Assembly: GCF_022201045.2 (NCBI RefSeq)
Contig: NC_068563.1
Coordinates: forward strand, 4,030,001-4,094,000
Source of the DNA: Citrus sinensis
Lineage: Eukaryota; Streptophyta; Magnoliopsida; Sapindales; Rutaceae
Reading direction: 5' to 3'
Length of the DNA: 64,000 nucleotides
A model generated the notes under the pieces. That model was not told where the DNA came from, made no database searches, and worked only from the letters and a program-made list of their open reading frames with translations. A program made the translations under genes and the position numbers. Below are positions 28,819 to 42,310 of this stretch, piece after piece; positions within the stretch are counted from its first letter, which is position 1, and each line of letters opens with the position of its first letter.

Positions 28819-31800
28819 TCATTTGATACCGATGAAGCGGGTTTGTTCATCAGTGTCCGGAAGAAATCTTGCCATGCTAAAGTCACCAACATGTCCAATC
28901 ATTTCATCATCAAGAAGAACATTGCTGGGTTTGAGGTTACAGTGAGCTATTCGAGGTTGACAATCACAGTGCAAATACTTAAGTGCACGTGCTACATCAA
29001 TGGCTATGTCCAGTTTCTTTTTAATAAGAAAATCAAAATTCAACAACCTCCAGTGTGTATCATCTTTACTATGCAACCACTCCTCTAGGCTTCCATTAGG
29101 CATGAACTTGTAAACAACAGCCTTAAATCTTGCGCCTTGATAATCAACTCCAGAAACTGCAGTGAAAACCCTGACAATATTCCGATGTCTGATGTTTATC
29201 GCGGCCTTGCACTCAGATTTGAAACTCCTGGCACCACCAGGACGAATAAGGTTAAACACCTTCACCGCAATTGTTGTACCATCAAAGAGAGTTCCATTAT
29301 ATACAGAACCAAAGTTGCCTGCACCAATCAGATTTGCCGAGGAGAAACCATTAGTAGCATCGTAGAGATCCTTGAATGATAGGTTATTTATAGTTTGTTT
29401 CTCTTCATAAACAGGAGTCTTAAGAAGTTTCATTTTTATCGAACGTAGTCTTGACTCAACATCATTGATGTCCATCCGTTCATCTGGCAGTTCAGCAGAG
29501 CAAGCAACCCCAATTCTGCATATTGAGATCAAGCATTCCAAAATTATGCTACTCTGAGTACAAGTTGAAGATGCCTTCTTGTACAATGTTTCCTCTTCTT
29601 CAATTTCTTGAAAAAAAGCAACATCCAAAATCTGCTCTGCCCGTGCAGGCAAAGCTGATTTAACTAAATTAGGAAGGTTCAAATCATCTTTGAACATGCC
29701 ATTATTGGGCCTCAGTCCTGTGAACATTTCTAGCAAAAGGATGCCGAAACTATACACATCACCGTATGATGAAACCTCACTTCCCATTCCATACTCTGCA
29801 TTAAACGTGTTAAATATTGTTACCACAAGTTAAAGGACTCGATTACTCATATAACTGCACTTTTTTTTTTCAATAAATGACATTACAAGGTAGATATATT
29901 TCCAATCAGAAATATGTTGGAACCTCGTAAATCAACTAAATGAAAGTGTCATTTCGATATTTGGGCCAAGAACAAGCAAGATTTAGTCCAAATATTCTAT
30001 AAAATCAACCTCCAAATGCACATGGGAGGACTCAAGAATGATGTTAGGAGGTGACCACTACTCTGCACTTTCTTAAAACGGGAGAAAATATTGAGAAATT
30101 TCATTTGCTTATCGGACTGAAATTAATAAGTATAAAAAGTGGAATACCTGGAGCAACATAACCAATGGTTCCCATGACATCAATGAAGCTTGTCTCCACT
30201 GGAAGAAATCTTGCTATGCCAAAGTCACCCAAATGTGCCGTCATTTCATCATCAAGGAAAACGTTGCTGGGTTTGAGGTCACAATGAGCTATTGAAGGTA
30301 TGCAATTATTGTGCAAATAGTTGAGTGCACTGGCTATATCGATGGCTATGTTTAGTCTCTTAAGTGAATTTAAATTCCTTGGCGCCTTGTGTCTTTCATC
30401 TTCCCCATTAATTGGATGCAACCACTCCTCTAGGCTTCCATTAGGAATGAACTCATAAACAAGGGCATTGAAGTCCTTGCCTTGATAATCAGCTCCAGAA
30501 AATGCAGTGACAACCTTGACAATATTTCGATGTCTTATTTTCCTCATGATCTCGCATTCAGCTACGAAACTCTCGGAACCACCAGAATAAGCAAGGTTAA
30601 ACACCTTCACTGCAGTTGTTGTACCATCAATGAGAATTCCTATATAAACAGAACTGAAATTGCCTGCAGCAATCAGATTTGTCGAGGAGAAACCATTCGT
30701 AGCTTTGTAGATTTCTTGGTATGTCAGTTTTAGGAAATTTGTTGAATTAGGGTTCTCTCTTGGTATAGAATTCCCTCTTCGAGTAGGATTCTCTCTTTTA
30801 TTCTTCCATACCAAACAATATAACAGAGAATGCAGTATCAAAGAAAGTAATAGAAGCCCAATGTCAATAGCAATCACCAATTTCGAAGAAAGGGTCGATC
30901 TCTTCCTTTTAGTCTTCTTAGGAGCACATGTTGGCAGCTGAAATTCAGGTATGCCACCGCAAAGCTTATTGTTCCCCAAAACCAAAGTAGCACTCGTATT
31001 CTTAAATATTCCTTTTGTTGGTAACATGCCCTCAAAGTTATTGTAAGAGAGATTTAGGTTTTGCAACAATTCAAATCCAGCCAAAAATTCAGGAACATCA
31101 CCTGAAAGATTGTTTTGAGACAAATCCAAAACTCTAAGACCTCTCAAAGAACTCAAAGATGAACTAATGGGACCTTCGAATAAGTTTCCATGCATATCTA
31201 ATTGTTCCAAACCAGTACAACTACCAAGATTATTAGAAATACCACCTGATAAAAGGTTCCCAGAAACATTTAATAATGATAACGATGAGAGACCAATGAG
31301 TTGTGGAGATAAGGTGCCACTAAGATTGTTATTGGAAAGATCAACAGCTACCAAGTTCTCGCATTGGCCAAAGCTTGATGGGATGGTGCCATGAAGAAAA
31401 TTGCCACTCAAATCCAGTTGGATTAACATTTTCAAATTTCCAATAGATATTGGAATATTTGCTGAAAATTTGTTTCTATGTAAGTTCAGAATTTTTAAAT
31501 TTTGGAGATCTCCAATGGCAGAGGGAATGGCACCGGATAATTGATTATTCCATAATTCGAGCCACTGCAAGTTGACAAATTTCCCCATCTCTGTAGGGAT
31601 GTTTCCAACTATTTTATTATTTTGGAGATGTAATTTTTGTAGAAAGCTCAAATTTCCAATGCGAGGTGATATAGAGCCTCCGAGTTGAAGGGACTGCAAG
31701 TCCAAAACTGTGACTCTCTGGTGTCTTGAAGCACAAGTAATACCATGCCACTTGCAATAATGGATGGAGCCATTCCATGAGGCTAGAACTCCAAGAGGGT

Positions 31801-31945
31801 CGTCAATGATCATGGACTTGAATTCAAGCAGGGCTACTTCATCTGTCTCATTCCCTGCAACAACTGTAGAAACCCTTGCACCAAGAAAACAGAACACAAG
31901 GATGTCAGCAACAGCCAAAAATGACCAATACACTTTGATGTCCAT
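28819..31945 (-). CDS. LRR receptor kinase with a tandem second (dead) kinase domain
   Basis: Exon 1 31945-30148 and exon 2 29795-28819 join in phase to about 924 residues. Signal peptide, LRR N-cap, ten LRRs and TM helix closely match the fusion gene at 9.9-16 kb. Kinase 1 keeps K (AVKVFN), HCD (non-RD) and DFG, but its glycine loop is IAAGNFSS instead of IGAGNFGS. After the tail YEEKQTI the same exon runs straight into a second kinase (LSFKDLYDATNGF, intact IGAGNFGSVY, AVKVFN). The second kinase's catalytic Asp is Asn (AHCNLKPSN), its DFG is DFS, and it stops at TGA 28819-28821, where the paralogue has Gly, just before APE. Likely a receptor kinase carrying a truncated pseudokinase, or a gene in decay. 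The divergent REM gene starts about 1 kb away. Confidence 0.8.
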
Positions 31946-32964
31946 GTTGGATACGGCAAATTTTTTTACGTAATAGCTGATATCTGGTGGAATTGTTTTG
32001 TCAAAATTTGAGGTTCAATGCAAACAAGAAAATAATTAAGAATGATAATTATGAGTTGGGAAACAGAGGTAAGGTCAGGTTACAGCAAAAATCATTACGT
32101 GTAAAGAAAGATTGGTTTTATATGAGAAATCTTATCATAAAGGAAAAGGAAACATTAGAAAATGATTAATAGGGTTTGCACCATAACCGAAAGGCAATCT
32201 CCACTACAATTCCATAGCCTTTTTGCTTTTTACTACTTAATTTACTCTGGACCCCATAAGCTACAGTTAACTCCAGCTCTACTGCTCTAGTATGCGTATC
32301 TATGAATGAAAATAATTAGTATGTACTGGGTAGAATTATTAATGTGGGTTGGACCGCAATTGAAAGGCAATTTGCAATAGAGCTTCACAGCTTTTTTGCT
32401 TTTCGCTACTTAATTTCTCTGGACCCCATAAGCTGACTCAACAGTTAAGTCCAGCTCTAGGCGTGTATCTATGAATGAAAATGATAAGTATGTGTCAGGT
32501 CGAATTATTCTTAAAACGGAAAAAATTACTAATGGTCTATACAATGTGGCTCCAGTTTTGTATATGTTCATAAAACTTTCAATGTATAGAGCTGTGTACA
32601 GATTGCGATTGATTGCTATCACTTATGGAATTTTAAGTCCAGTTTTCTTTTTCTTTTTCTTTTTTTTTAATCTTTCTAAATTTAAAAATTTTGGTTATTC
32701 ATAGTCAAGTCTGAGTGAAAAAACTTAGGGAAAAAAAATTACCTTCTGCCTCAAGTTTAATGCAAACTTTGGAATACAACTGTCCAGAAGTCAGTTAATG
32801 CTTGGACCTAAAGCATCGTTATCATTAATTGGAACTCAAAATTTCTTGGGAAGAAGGGAAACTTTTAAACCATGTCAAGTACTTGCATTGATTAAGACAA
32901 ATAACAAAAAGTTGATTGAGTAAAATGAAACCACTGCATTCATTTCTGGTAACTGAACAAATCA
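31946..32964. other. Divergent intergenic region of the right-hand unit
   Basis: Lies between a minus-strand receptor kinase and a plus-strand REM gene, so it should hold both promoters. It matches 15,991-16,640. It includes a T/C-rich tract at 32,640-32,670. No further gene. Confidence 0.6.
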
Positions 32965-34731
32965 ATGGCTTCTAGCAAGATAGTGAAACCCAAAGTGTCA
33001 AGTTCTACGCTGGAGAGTCCCTTTCATTTCTTCAAGGTTATTCTTCCTTCTCCCCCTGGAGACAAGAAGCTGGTAATTCGATTACTTTTATTCACTTATC
33101 TGCAGAGATTCTTTAATTGCTAACTTGATCAGTTTTATAAGTTTATTCACTTGTTTGAGGAATCAAAAGTAGGTTGTCATCACTCTACAATCTATGTGAC
33201 AATGATTCACTTTAATTTGCAACGCGGTCGAAGTGGGGTTCATTATGTGGGTCTAAAATTTGAAGTGTGTGAAATGGAAGTACTTAGACAAAACTTTAAG
33301 AGATATGTAGTGAAATTTCTATTGTTTAGTGGCTTTGCCAAGAACGTTTTATAAAACTCTTGGATCCACGAATTTGGAGTATCCTACTTTCACGCAATTC
33401 ACAGGGTTCAACAAGCAATCGATATTTCACGATCAAGTGTGTAGTACTGTTTGTAGTAGCGATCCTTATATATCTAATAGACAAAAATTAAGAGATATAT
33501 AGTTAAATTTCAATTGTTTAGTGTGGCTTTGCTTCATTACAAACCCTTTTTTAATTGCACCGTTACTCTGCATAATTTCATCAAAAAAATCATTATGAGC
33601 CTCGTAGTCCTTTATATCACATGATGACATCAAATTCAGTTTCTTTACGGTACATTATACGTTGTAGTCTTCTTGCTTCAGCAGCACTGATCATAGAAGC
33701 ATTTTGTTGGTTGATTCTGACTTGCTTATAATAGATTATTTACTAACTTTATTCGCATAAAAATGTAGATGATTCCACCATTGTTTGCGATAAAGTTTGG
33801 ACATGAACTTACTAATGCTGCTACATTAACACTTCCTAATGGCCGTCAATCGCAAGTGAGCTTGAAAAAGGATGGGAGAAATGTCTGGTTTCGTGATGGT
33901 TGGCATGAATTTGTAGAAATTCATTCAATCACCCTTGGATATTTCTTAGTTTTTAAATACGAGAAGAATTCAAGGTTTCGAGTTCATATATTTGACACAA
34001 CTGCTTGCGAGATTAAGTATCCGTGTATGAGTGAAGAATCAGAAAATGTCAAGGATGAGATGGTGGACAGTGAGGACTGTGTTGAGATAAGTAAACGGTT
34101 GTTTGCTCAAAAGAGCTCAAAATGGAACTGTAAGTTTGGAGCTTCACTTGAGAACTCAAAAGAAAAGTACAAGAAGCGTACGGAAGAGTTGGCAGAGAAA
34201 AATGAATCAGATGAACTTGATTTGTGTGATTCACTTGGAGAAATGGGAATATATGTTTCTAAAAGATGTCGAATTTCGGCCGAAGGAAAGAAGAGAGCAA
34301 TAAGAATTGCCAGATTATTGAAGCTGAAAAATCCTACATTCATGGTCATCTTGCTGCCAAGAGATAAACATTATGCGGTGAGTTTTTAACTAGAATGCGA
34401 TTGAGAAGTTTTGCTTGCCTTACTTTTGAACTTTTGATACATACTAATTAGTTGCAACCATTTTTATTTTTTATTTTTAATTTTGCAGTATGTTCCAGCG
34501 AAATTTGCTAACGAGTTTTTCAGTAGAGATGCCCAATCTGTCAAAGTGCAAGTACTTAATGAAACAGAGAAGTCTCTGCATATCCATTGGAGGCATAAGG
34601 GGGGTTTCTTTTTATCAAAGGGATGGGCTGAACTTTCGAAGGCCAAGAAATTGGCTGAAGGAGATATATGCGTCTTCGAGCTTATCAGGAAGGAGGATGT
34701 TCTTCTAAAACTTTCAATATTTCATGCTTAA
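32965..34731 (+). CDS. REM-family B3 DNA-binding protein, two B3 domains
   Basis: Exons 32965-33072, 33769-34377 and 34489-34731 (GT-AG, phase 0) give 319 residues. B3-1 (about 17-122): [15 protein letters not shown] at the exon 1 end, then [47 protein letters not shown] charged linker (about 125-215) is rich in Glu/Lys/Ser. B3-2 (about 222-319): [49 protein letters not shown]. The start codon was chosen because all REM copies here begin MA(F/S).. just before the F-F-K-V motif. REM proteins are nuclear, mostly in reproductive meristems; target genes are unknown. It is the intact counterpart of the broken copy at 17.6 kb. Confidence 0.92.
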
Positions 34732-36930
34732 AGAGAGTGAATTTTAGCTGCTGACTGTAAGTTGGTGATGCTTTTGAATCTAATGGCATGAGTGAGAGTG
34801 AATGACAGCTTGAATTTTGTTTCACATTTTGTAACCGGATTGTATTTTCTTATTCTCAGTATGGACAAGCAGTTGCTAAAGTTTAGCTATCATGACTTAA
34901 AGCTTCTCTGTAGAACAGTTTTTGAATAAGCTGCAGGAACAATCTGGCACGTTCATTATTTTCTGTAGAAAATCAAATGTTTTTATGCCCTTTTTTCTTT
35001 TTTCAAATCTTGAAATGACCCAACAACATATATGGCAGAATCTCCTGTCAGTGAGCATTCCTTACTCAAAAAGACAATTTATTTTAATTTTCTTTAAACT
35101 TGTACCATTCCGTGGTGAATCAAGTCTGAGAAAAGAAACTTAAAAAGAAAATATACGACTAAGGTGACATTTTCTTCAGCAGCCCTATTGTTTTCTATAA
35201 ATAATAAACATTATAAGATTAAAAGTTTTTTTATAATAAGCCCCAATTAAAATATAATAATTTTAAAATTCTTAATTTTTTTTCTATCTTCTTCTTAATC
35301 AATCAGTCCTTCTTTAAATCTTAATTTATTCATTCTCAAATGTATAATTCTTCTAAAATATTAAAAAATAGAGAGATTTTTAATCACATAAATTAGATTA
35401 ATTTCTTAAATACAAAACCTCATAAAAATAATGCTTGCATTGTTTTAACAGACATCTATTGTATTTATGTTTTCTTCTTTACCAATGTAATAAGAAAGGA
35501 ATTGCATCTTACTTTCTACAATAAAATAGAAATAATTAGAACCTGCTAAATTCAATTAAAGATGGTGGGATAAACTTATTTTATTAAAATTTAATCCTAA
35601 TATAGTGTTTGGTATAAATAAAGTAAATTAAGAATAACATATCTTGGACCTACCAAATTATTATGTGATAATGATATTTTTAGTTTTAAGAGACGTCTGA
35701 GATAAATTTTTTACACTAAATTTTTTATCTAATGTTAACAACACGAGATAAAACGATTACATTAGAAGTCTTAAAAGTTAGTTAATCTTAAATTTTTTTT
35801 TGAAATCCAATTCTCCCATAATCCATCAATTTAAGTTATTATTCATTCTTTACAATTTTAAATTTAAGTAATAGAATAAATATTAACCAATTTATTTGTT
35901 TTCACATTAAGTAAATAATTGAGATTATATTTTTTTAAATATTATCTCAGCTCCATATATGTGATAAGGTATAAGTAATTTTACATAATTTAAAATTTAC
36001 ATATAGAAATCTATTGTTTTAAAAATAACATTTATAAACTCTATAATGAAACTTAAATTACCGTTCAAGTACTTATTTAATATTTATTTATTTTTTATTT
36101 TAATATTGTCAAAATTTATATAAAATTTTGTCAAATCTTGTATCAAACTAAATGCAAGATAACAATATTGTAATCTAATTGATATTTTAAGTAAATGGAT
36201 GTGGAGAGTATTTTAGCAAGTTAAAATAATTCATCCATATTTTTAATACTCAATTATGTTCATTTGCTAAATTACCCTTGATCCACATAAAGATAATAAG
36301 ATATTTTAAGGGATTTATGTGTAAACATTTTGAAAACTAAACTTTCCTTATAATTTCTGGAAAAAATGAGGGGCTGCAACGTTAATAACTAAACAATTAA
36401 ATCCTTGCCGTTGAAAAGGTTTTAGTTGAATTTAATGGTTGGCTCATTAAAAAGACAAAAAAAAAAAGGGGTACCGAATCATGAATGCATAGTAGCTGAA
36501 CCCTATAAGTAGGCTCATTAGCTGATTTGATTGGCCAATAGATAATACGGTGAATTCTGATGCAAATATTGGAATTGAAATAAGTTTACTAAGTTTAGAG
36601 GTCAATATTGTGCTTTGGAACTTTTAGGTATCATTATCATTCCTTGGAACACCAAAATTTCTTGGGGCTACAGCCAGATACTTTTTAAGATGGAAAATTT
36701 AGAAAAATAAAAGATTAAAACAAACTCTAAAATGCTGTAATGATAGTTATACATGCTTGTTTAAAAAATTACAACAAATATATATATATATATATATTAA
36801 AACGAAAACTTGATTGGACAAGGAGGGCAGCAGAGTGATCATGCACCCAATGACAGATACACGAAAAGTCCAGAAGAAATAATAAAGCAAAACCATTTGC
36901 ATTCATTTCTTGTTGAAACTGAGAACATCA
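34732..36930. other. AT-rich intergenic DNA between REM genes
   Basis: Until about 35,110 it repeats 23,886-24,174. Beyond that it is AT-rich without genes or clear transposon ends. It contains a (TA)n run at 36,779-36,797. From about 36,830 it resembles the 5' flanks of the other REM genes ('gcattcatttctggt'). Confidence 0.5.
36779..36797. repeat. (TA)n microsatellite
   Basis: About nine uninterrupted TA units in the flank 5' of the REM gene at 36,931. Confidence 0.9.
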
Positions 36931-38411
36931 ATGGCTTTTAACAAGAGACCTCAACCCAATGCGTCTCATTTCTTCAAGATTATACTTCCCTATTCCATTG
37001 AAGAAAAGAAGCTGGTAATTAATTCTTATCATTTCTCTGCAGATATTTTTAGTTAATTTTATCAGTTTTCATATGTTTCTTCCATTGTTTGTAGGTTCAT
37101 TCATAAGTTTCATATGTTGAACAGAGTCTTGCACCATGCACGTTCTTTTAAATATTTTTTATTTGATCTGCAACACGATTGATTGTAATAGCTAGTCTTT
37201 TCAGATTAATTTAGCTCACGAATTATGAGGCAAAAAGTTGTCTTCTTCAATTTTCAAAGTGGAGGAAGTGGGATTCATTATGTGGGGGTATGAATAACAG
37301 TGACATGAGTGAATTCTTGATGGCTTTATTTGGCTTTACTTCACTACCAACCCCTTTTAATTTGCATAATATCATTATAAAAAATCCTTGCTTCCCCTGT
37401 TTTCTAGTTTCTATTAACAACATCTTTTATATTGATGACATTAAATTCAGTTTCATTGTTCTATTGGTTCTTGGACTCATCTTCTTGTTTCTATGTCATT
37501 CATGTATGCTCACTGAATTTACCATATGCAATATCACGATGAAAGCATTTTGTTGGCTGTTTATAGTCTAACCTTGCTTGTGTAATTGTAGAGGATTCCA
37601 AAGAACTTTGTGAAAAACTTTGGGTGCGAACTTTCTAAAGCTGCTACACTCATAGACCCTAATGGCCGTATTTCAGAAGTTCGTATTAGAAAGAATGGGA
37701 AAACTATTTGGTTTCATCATGGTTGGTATGACTTTATAAAATATTATTCAATCTCCGCCGGGTACTTAGTGGTCTTCAAGTACGTGAAGAACTCAACTTT
37801 TCATGTTCTTATATTTGATATGACTGCTTGCGAGATAAATTATCCAAGTAAGAGTGAGGAATCAAAAAATGAAGAGTTTGTGGAAAAAGAAGAACCATAC
37901 GAAGACAATGAATGTGATTTGCAGGATTTTCTTGAAGAAATGGGAATATGTATTGCTAGAAAACACAGAATTGTTACTACTGAGCAAAGCAAGAGAGCAG
38001 TGAAATTTGTTGAATCATTGGAGCTGAAAAATCCTTCATTCATGGTTATCTTGCAGCAAAGTGACATAAATCACCATCGTGTGGTAAGCAGCTAAATCAA
38101 ATGTGATTTTGGAGCCTTGCTTTTGATATACATTCATATACTCAGTTTTGAATCTCTTTTTATTCGTGCAGTATGTTCCAGTGAAATTTGCCAAAGAGTT
38201 TTTTTGCAGAGATACCAAATCCATCAAAATTCTGGTTTCCAATGAAAATGAGAAGCCTCACCAAATCAATTGGATACAGAAAGGGGGTTTTGTTTTCACA
38301 ATGGTTAGAATTATGAAGAGCAAGAAATTGAAGGAAGGAGATATTTGTATCTTCGAGCTTATTAGGAAGAACAAATTTCTTTTGAAGCTTTATGTATTAA
38401 AGGGTAAATAG
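36931..38411 (+). CDS. REM-family B3 DNA-binding protein, two B3 domains
   Basis: Exons 36931-37014, 37592-38083 and 38172-38411, all phase 0, give 271 residues. B3-1: FFKIILPYSIEEKKL at the end of exon 1, then RIPKNFVKNFGCEL, RKNGKTIWFHHGWYDF, VVFKYVKNSTFHVLIFD. The linker is short and acidic (ESKNEEFVEKEEPYEDNE). B3-2: KNPSFMVILQQSD, YVPVKFAKEFFCRD, KEGDICIFELI, ending YVLKGK. Its linker is about 40 residues shorter than that of the neighbour at 33 kb. The exon layout is identical to the other REM genes, so it arose by tandem duplication. Expected role: sequence-specific nuclear DNA binding. Confidence 0.92.
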
Positions 38412-39318
38412 ATCCGTAAATGTTAGTGAGAGGACATCAATCTTGTTGGAACTTTTGAAATTGTTAAAATTTAGATTATCTCTTTTGTGGTAACAGGAAT
38501 TGGAACTTAATTTGCCATGTTTATGAAGTTTGAGATCTTGGTTTTATGTAATAATTATAATGCAAGTTAACTTTGTTGCCTTTAATGCACCGTTACCGGA
38601 TTATGGCCTCAAATGTTAAACACAATCTACAATTATGACCTCAAATGACTTTCTTTCGTCTTTTTGTTACCGGATACTTTATGGTCTATTATCTTCAGTG
38701 GTTACAGAATATGCTAGCGGCTAAGGAAAATTCCCAGATGATTAAAATTGCTCTGATAATAAATTGCGTTACTTTTATATGATTAAATTACCTTTGACTG
38801 TCATTAGTAGAGGATTGGCTACTAAATAAGGCTTTTTTCAAATTTTGTGTCATAGATAATGATTTGACTAGTCCATGGCCTAATAATGGGATTCACATCA
38901 AACAATTTTTTTTAATTTCTGTCTAAGTGAAGTTTGATGCAAAAACTGGAATTCAAACCATCTGCAGAAGTTAATTAATTACTCCTTGGAACTGATGACA
39001 ATATCATTTTAATGTAAAGAAAATTGACAAAAATAACAAGACAACAACAGGGGACAAATTCCAAAATACCAAGATAATAACAAGGGACAATTCCAAAATA
39101 CTGTAATAAACTAATAACAGTTATTTAAATACACTTAAAAAAAATTAAAAATACATTTTGACTAGCCTAGGAGAAGAGCTCAGTGGGTGACCCTAATAAC
39201 AATTAAAAATTGAAGGGTAGCCCAAACCGGACGTACATTACATTCCCTTGAAACAAGCTCTTGAAGTATAAAGCTAATCTATTAACATTGAACACATGAC
39301 CAGTGGCAGAACAAATCA
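38412..39318. other. Intergenic DNA between REM copies
   Basis: No gene seen. It holds the 3' flank of the gene ending at 38,411 and, from about 39,230, a 5' flank similar to those of other REM copies. Confidence 0.5.
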
Positions 39319-40061
39319 ATGGCATTTGGCAAGGGAATGAAACCCGATATGTCAAGTCCCTCCCATTTCTTCAAAGGTTATTCTTCACTCTTCCCTCGAA
39401 GACAAGAAGCTGGTAATATTGGACACCTGACTGTTGAGGTGTCTTCTAAAATGAGATTTTAGTATGTGAACCGACATTTCATTGAGTTCAATTTTGCCAC
39501 GTTTGGAGAAATAAATGCCAACTAACAGTTGTAATGGTGACTTAAAAACGAGTTTTTTTTTTCATCATTTCATCTTTGATGGAAAGATGACATGTTAAAA
39601 AAAGATGGTGGAAATGATTTTGGTCCCTGAGTCTCTAATCAAACAAAATACTTATGCTACACCATCACTATTGATTATAGAGACTTCAGAAGTATCAAAA
39701 TCAGCTGCAAAACACTTTAATAGCTGGAGGTTTGATTCTAAACTTTCGCTCTTAATTTTTATGGGCATGTTATGTTTTTATTTGAAAATCATATTTAAGT
39801 ATGCTTACAGTTGATTCATACAACTTCTTTTCATTTCTCTCGTATGTTTTTTTGGTTAATCTTATCATCATTTCCATTTGTTAATTTGTTTAATTATTTT
39901 TTTGATTCATAAGCTGTTATCACTTTAGAGCCAATGGTAATGTATAACAAAAGGGTTCCCTTTAGCTATTTGTCTCTTGTGTATTTGCAAGGCTTGCATG
40001 CATATTCTTTTAAATTATTAAAAGATTACTACATGCTACTATTGTGAACTATTATATGATT

Positions 40062-40244
40062 GATTGTTATAGCTAGACTTTTAAAATTCCTTTGCATGCC
40101 CAAGTTTGAATTCAAACTAAACTGCATCTTGGTTGCTGACTTGTATGATATTGCTAATTCGATTGTTTTAGCTAGACTTTTAAAATTACTTTGCATGCGG
40201 GAGATTGAATTCAACCTAAATGGCATCTTGGCTGCTGATATGAT
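40062..40244. repeat. Tandem duplication of about 84 bp, 99-bp period
   Basis: Two copies starting at 40062 and 40161 share 'agctagacttttaaaatt', 'ctttgcatgc', 'gaattcaa' and 'catcttggctgctga', with about 10 differences. Within intron 1 of the broken REM gene. Confidence 0.85.
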
Positions 40245-41007
40245 ACTGCTGATTGCTTGTTTCTTCTTTTATTTTGTTCATATTATTAATACATGCACTT
40301 GTTGAAGTTCAATCTAGGAACTTGAGTCCTGAAAGGCTATTCTTTATTCCTTATCATTGGAGCTAGACTTTGGCTTCAAATTGTTTTTATATTGTTGATC
40401 TAATGTTACTTGTATAAATGTAGAGGATTCCAAAAACATTTGTGAAAAGGTTCGGACATGAACTTTATAATGCAGCTAATGGGACAAGTAATATTTGGTT
40501 TCACCATGGTTGGTATGACTTCATCAAATCTGATTCAATCTCTGCCTGATACTATGGGGTCTTCAATTATGAGAGTGATGAATCAAAAAATGAAGAGTTG
40601 GTGGTGGAGAAAAATGAATCAGATGATGATGATGATTGATGAATTTGACTTGTGGGCTTCACTTGAAGAAATGGGAATGTGTATTGCAAGAAAAGAAGGA
40701 ACTCTTGCCAGATCATTGAGGCCAAGGTACACTTCATCCATGGTTATCTTGCAATCAAGTGACATTACTCATGATGCTGTGGTGAGCTGCTTGTTGTTAT
40801 TGTTTTTTTCCCCCAATTAAATGTGATAACAAATATTAATTACTTTTGACACGCATTCGTTTTCTTAATTAGTTGCAATTTTTTTTCATTTTATTTTATT
40901 TGTCCGGTATGTTCCAGGAGAAATCCCTAACGAATTTTTGAGTAGGGATGTCAAATCCATCAAAATTGAAGTTGATAAAAAAGGAGAGCGAATTCTGTTA
41001 ATCAATT

Positions 41008-41830
41008 GGTCATGTTTGGGAGTTAGGATTAAGTATGTGATTGGATTAATTTTGGGATTAAATATTTTATCCTATATTTGGCTATTTGATTGGATTGGAT
41101 TGGATTAGGGAGGACTAAATTTAAATTTAGTGCTTAAATCATGGGATTAACAATCCCAATTTATAAGTGGGTTTAAATGGGATTAGGATAAGAGAAAAAG
41201 ATTTATTCATATTTTTTACTTGTAACCTAAAATTTAATTAATTAAACCTAAAATTTAATTAATTAATTATTTATTTTATTCATGATTTACTTGAATTTAT
41301 TTTTTATTTTGTTTTTATAGTCTAATTAAATTGGTATTTTTACTCCAATAAAATTAACTATTTAATAATTCGTTATAATAATTGATTGCATTAAATTTAA
41401 TAATCACCAATGTAATATTAAAAATCATCATGAAAATTAATAATACAAGTAAATAATTGATTTTATATATACATTATTTGCTAACTTTTTTGATAAAATA
41501 AAATATATCTAAAATATCTAATAAAAATTAATTAAATAATTAAATAGTTTTATTAATTTATATTTGTTTATTATAATTATGACTACCCAATAACTAATTT
41601 ACTACATATGTAATGCTCTTGTTAATTATTTTTAAATTAATTTTAATTATTACTCTTAAATATTCATAAATATTTTTTTGCATTTAAATATGATTTAACA
41701 TTATCCAATCCGATATTGTACCAAACATAATACATCACATAATATAATCCAGCTTAATCCAATCCAACTTAATCTAATCCAATCCTAATAATTAGTCCAA
41801 TCTAATCCAGCGTGTCAAACCTAACCTTCG
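41008..41830. mobile_element. MITE inside exon 3 of the REM pseudogene
   Basis: About 820 bp, with weak inverted ends (GTTTGGGAGTTAGGATTA at the left; the right end read inversely GTTTGACACGCTGGATTA). Both subterminal regions are rich in GGATTGGATTGGATTA or its complement. AT-rich interior, non-coding. It separates two parts of a B3 exon. Exact borders and target duplication were not resolved. Confidence 0.55.
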
Positions 41831-41885
41831 AGACGTAATGTGGGTTTCGTTCTATTATGGTCAAAACTTAGGAGGAGCAAGTGTT

Positions 41886-42310
41886 TGCAGAGAGCTTGTA
41901 CGAAGGAATGACTTTTTCGTTTAAAACTTTAAGCCTGGATAAATTGAGTAGCAAACACAAAACTTTAGTGATAGTAAATCTAAGTGATTAAGCCACTAAA
42001 GCCTTAGCTTATTGGTGGGTTGGTTGTCGAGGTCATAAATTGGAGTCTCACGAGGACTCAAATCCACAGATGCGAGGAGGAATAGATATTTTTTTAAATA
42101 TTTTTGTGAATCAATTTATGAATTAGTCTCGACAGACTCTTAACTATAAAGGAGCAAATCTATATATTTAAATTCCCAATAGACTTCAAATTGAATATTA
42201 GTAAAAGGTCATTGTATGTTAATTCTAAAAGTTGAGGGCACAAGGCCACATGCTAATACTAATAAAAATAAAGATATTCAAGAGAATAAATTTATGAAAA
42301 AAAATACTTA
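41886..42310. other. Intergenic DNA
   Basis: No gene seen. Ordinary AT-rich sequence between the REM relic and the nested transposons. Confidence 0.4.

Larger units (their letters stand above)
39319..41885 (+). pseudogene. REM B3 gene broken by frameshifts, deletion and a MITE
   Basis: Exon 1 (39319-39412) is 94 bases, one more than a whole number of codons: an extra base in the F-F-K-V codons shifts the frame. Exon 2 starts at 40434 (RIPKTFVKRFGHEL), then lacks about 45 bases of the KKDG part and meets TGA at about 40547, where intact genes read AGY. The linker and a CIARKEGT motif remain in another frame. Exon 3 (from about 40,909) is split at about 41,008 by an 820-bp element; its continuation GFVLLWSKLRRSK-like is at 41,846-41,885. 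Intron 1 carries an 84-base direct repeat. Confidence 0.85.
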
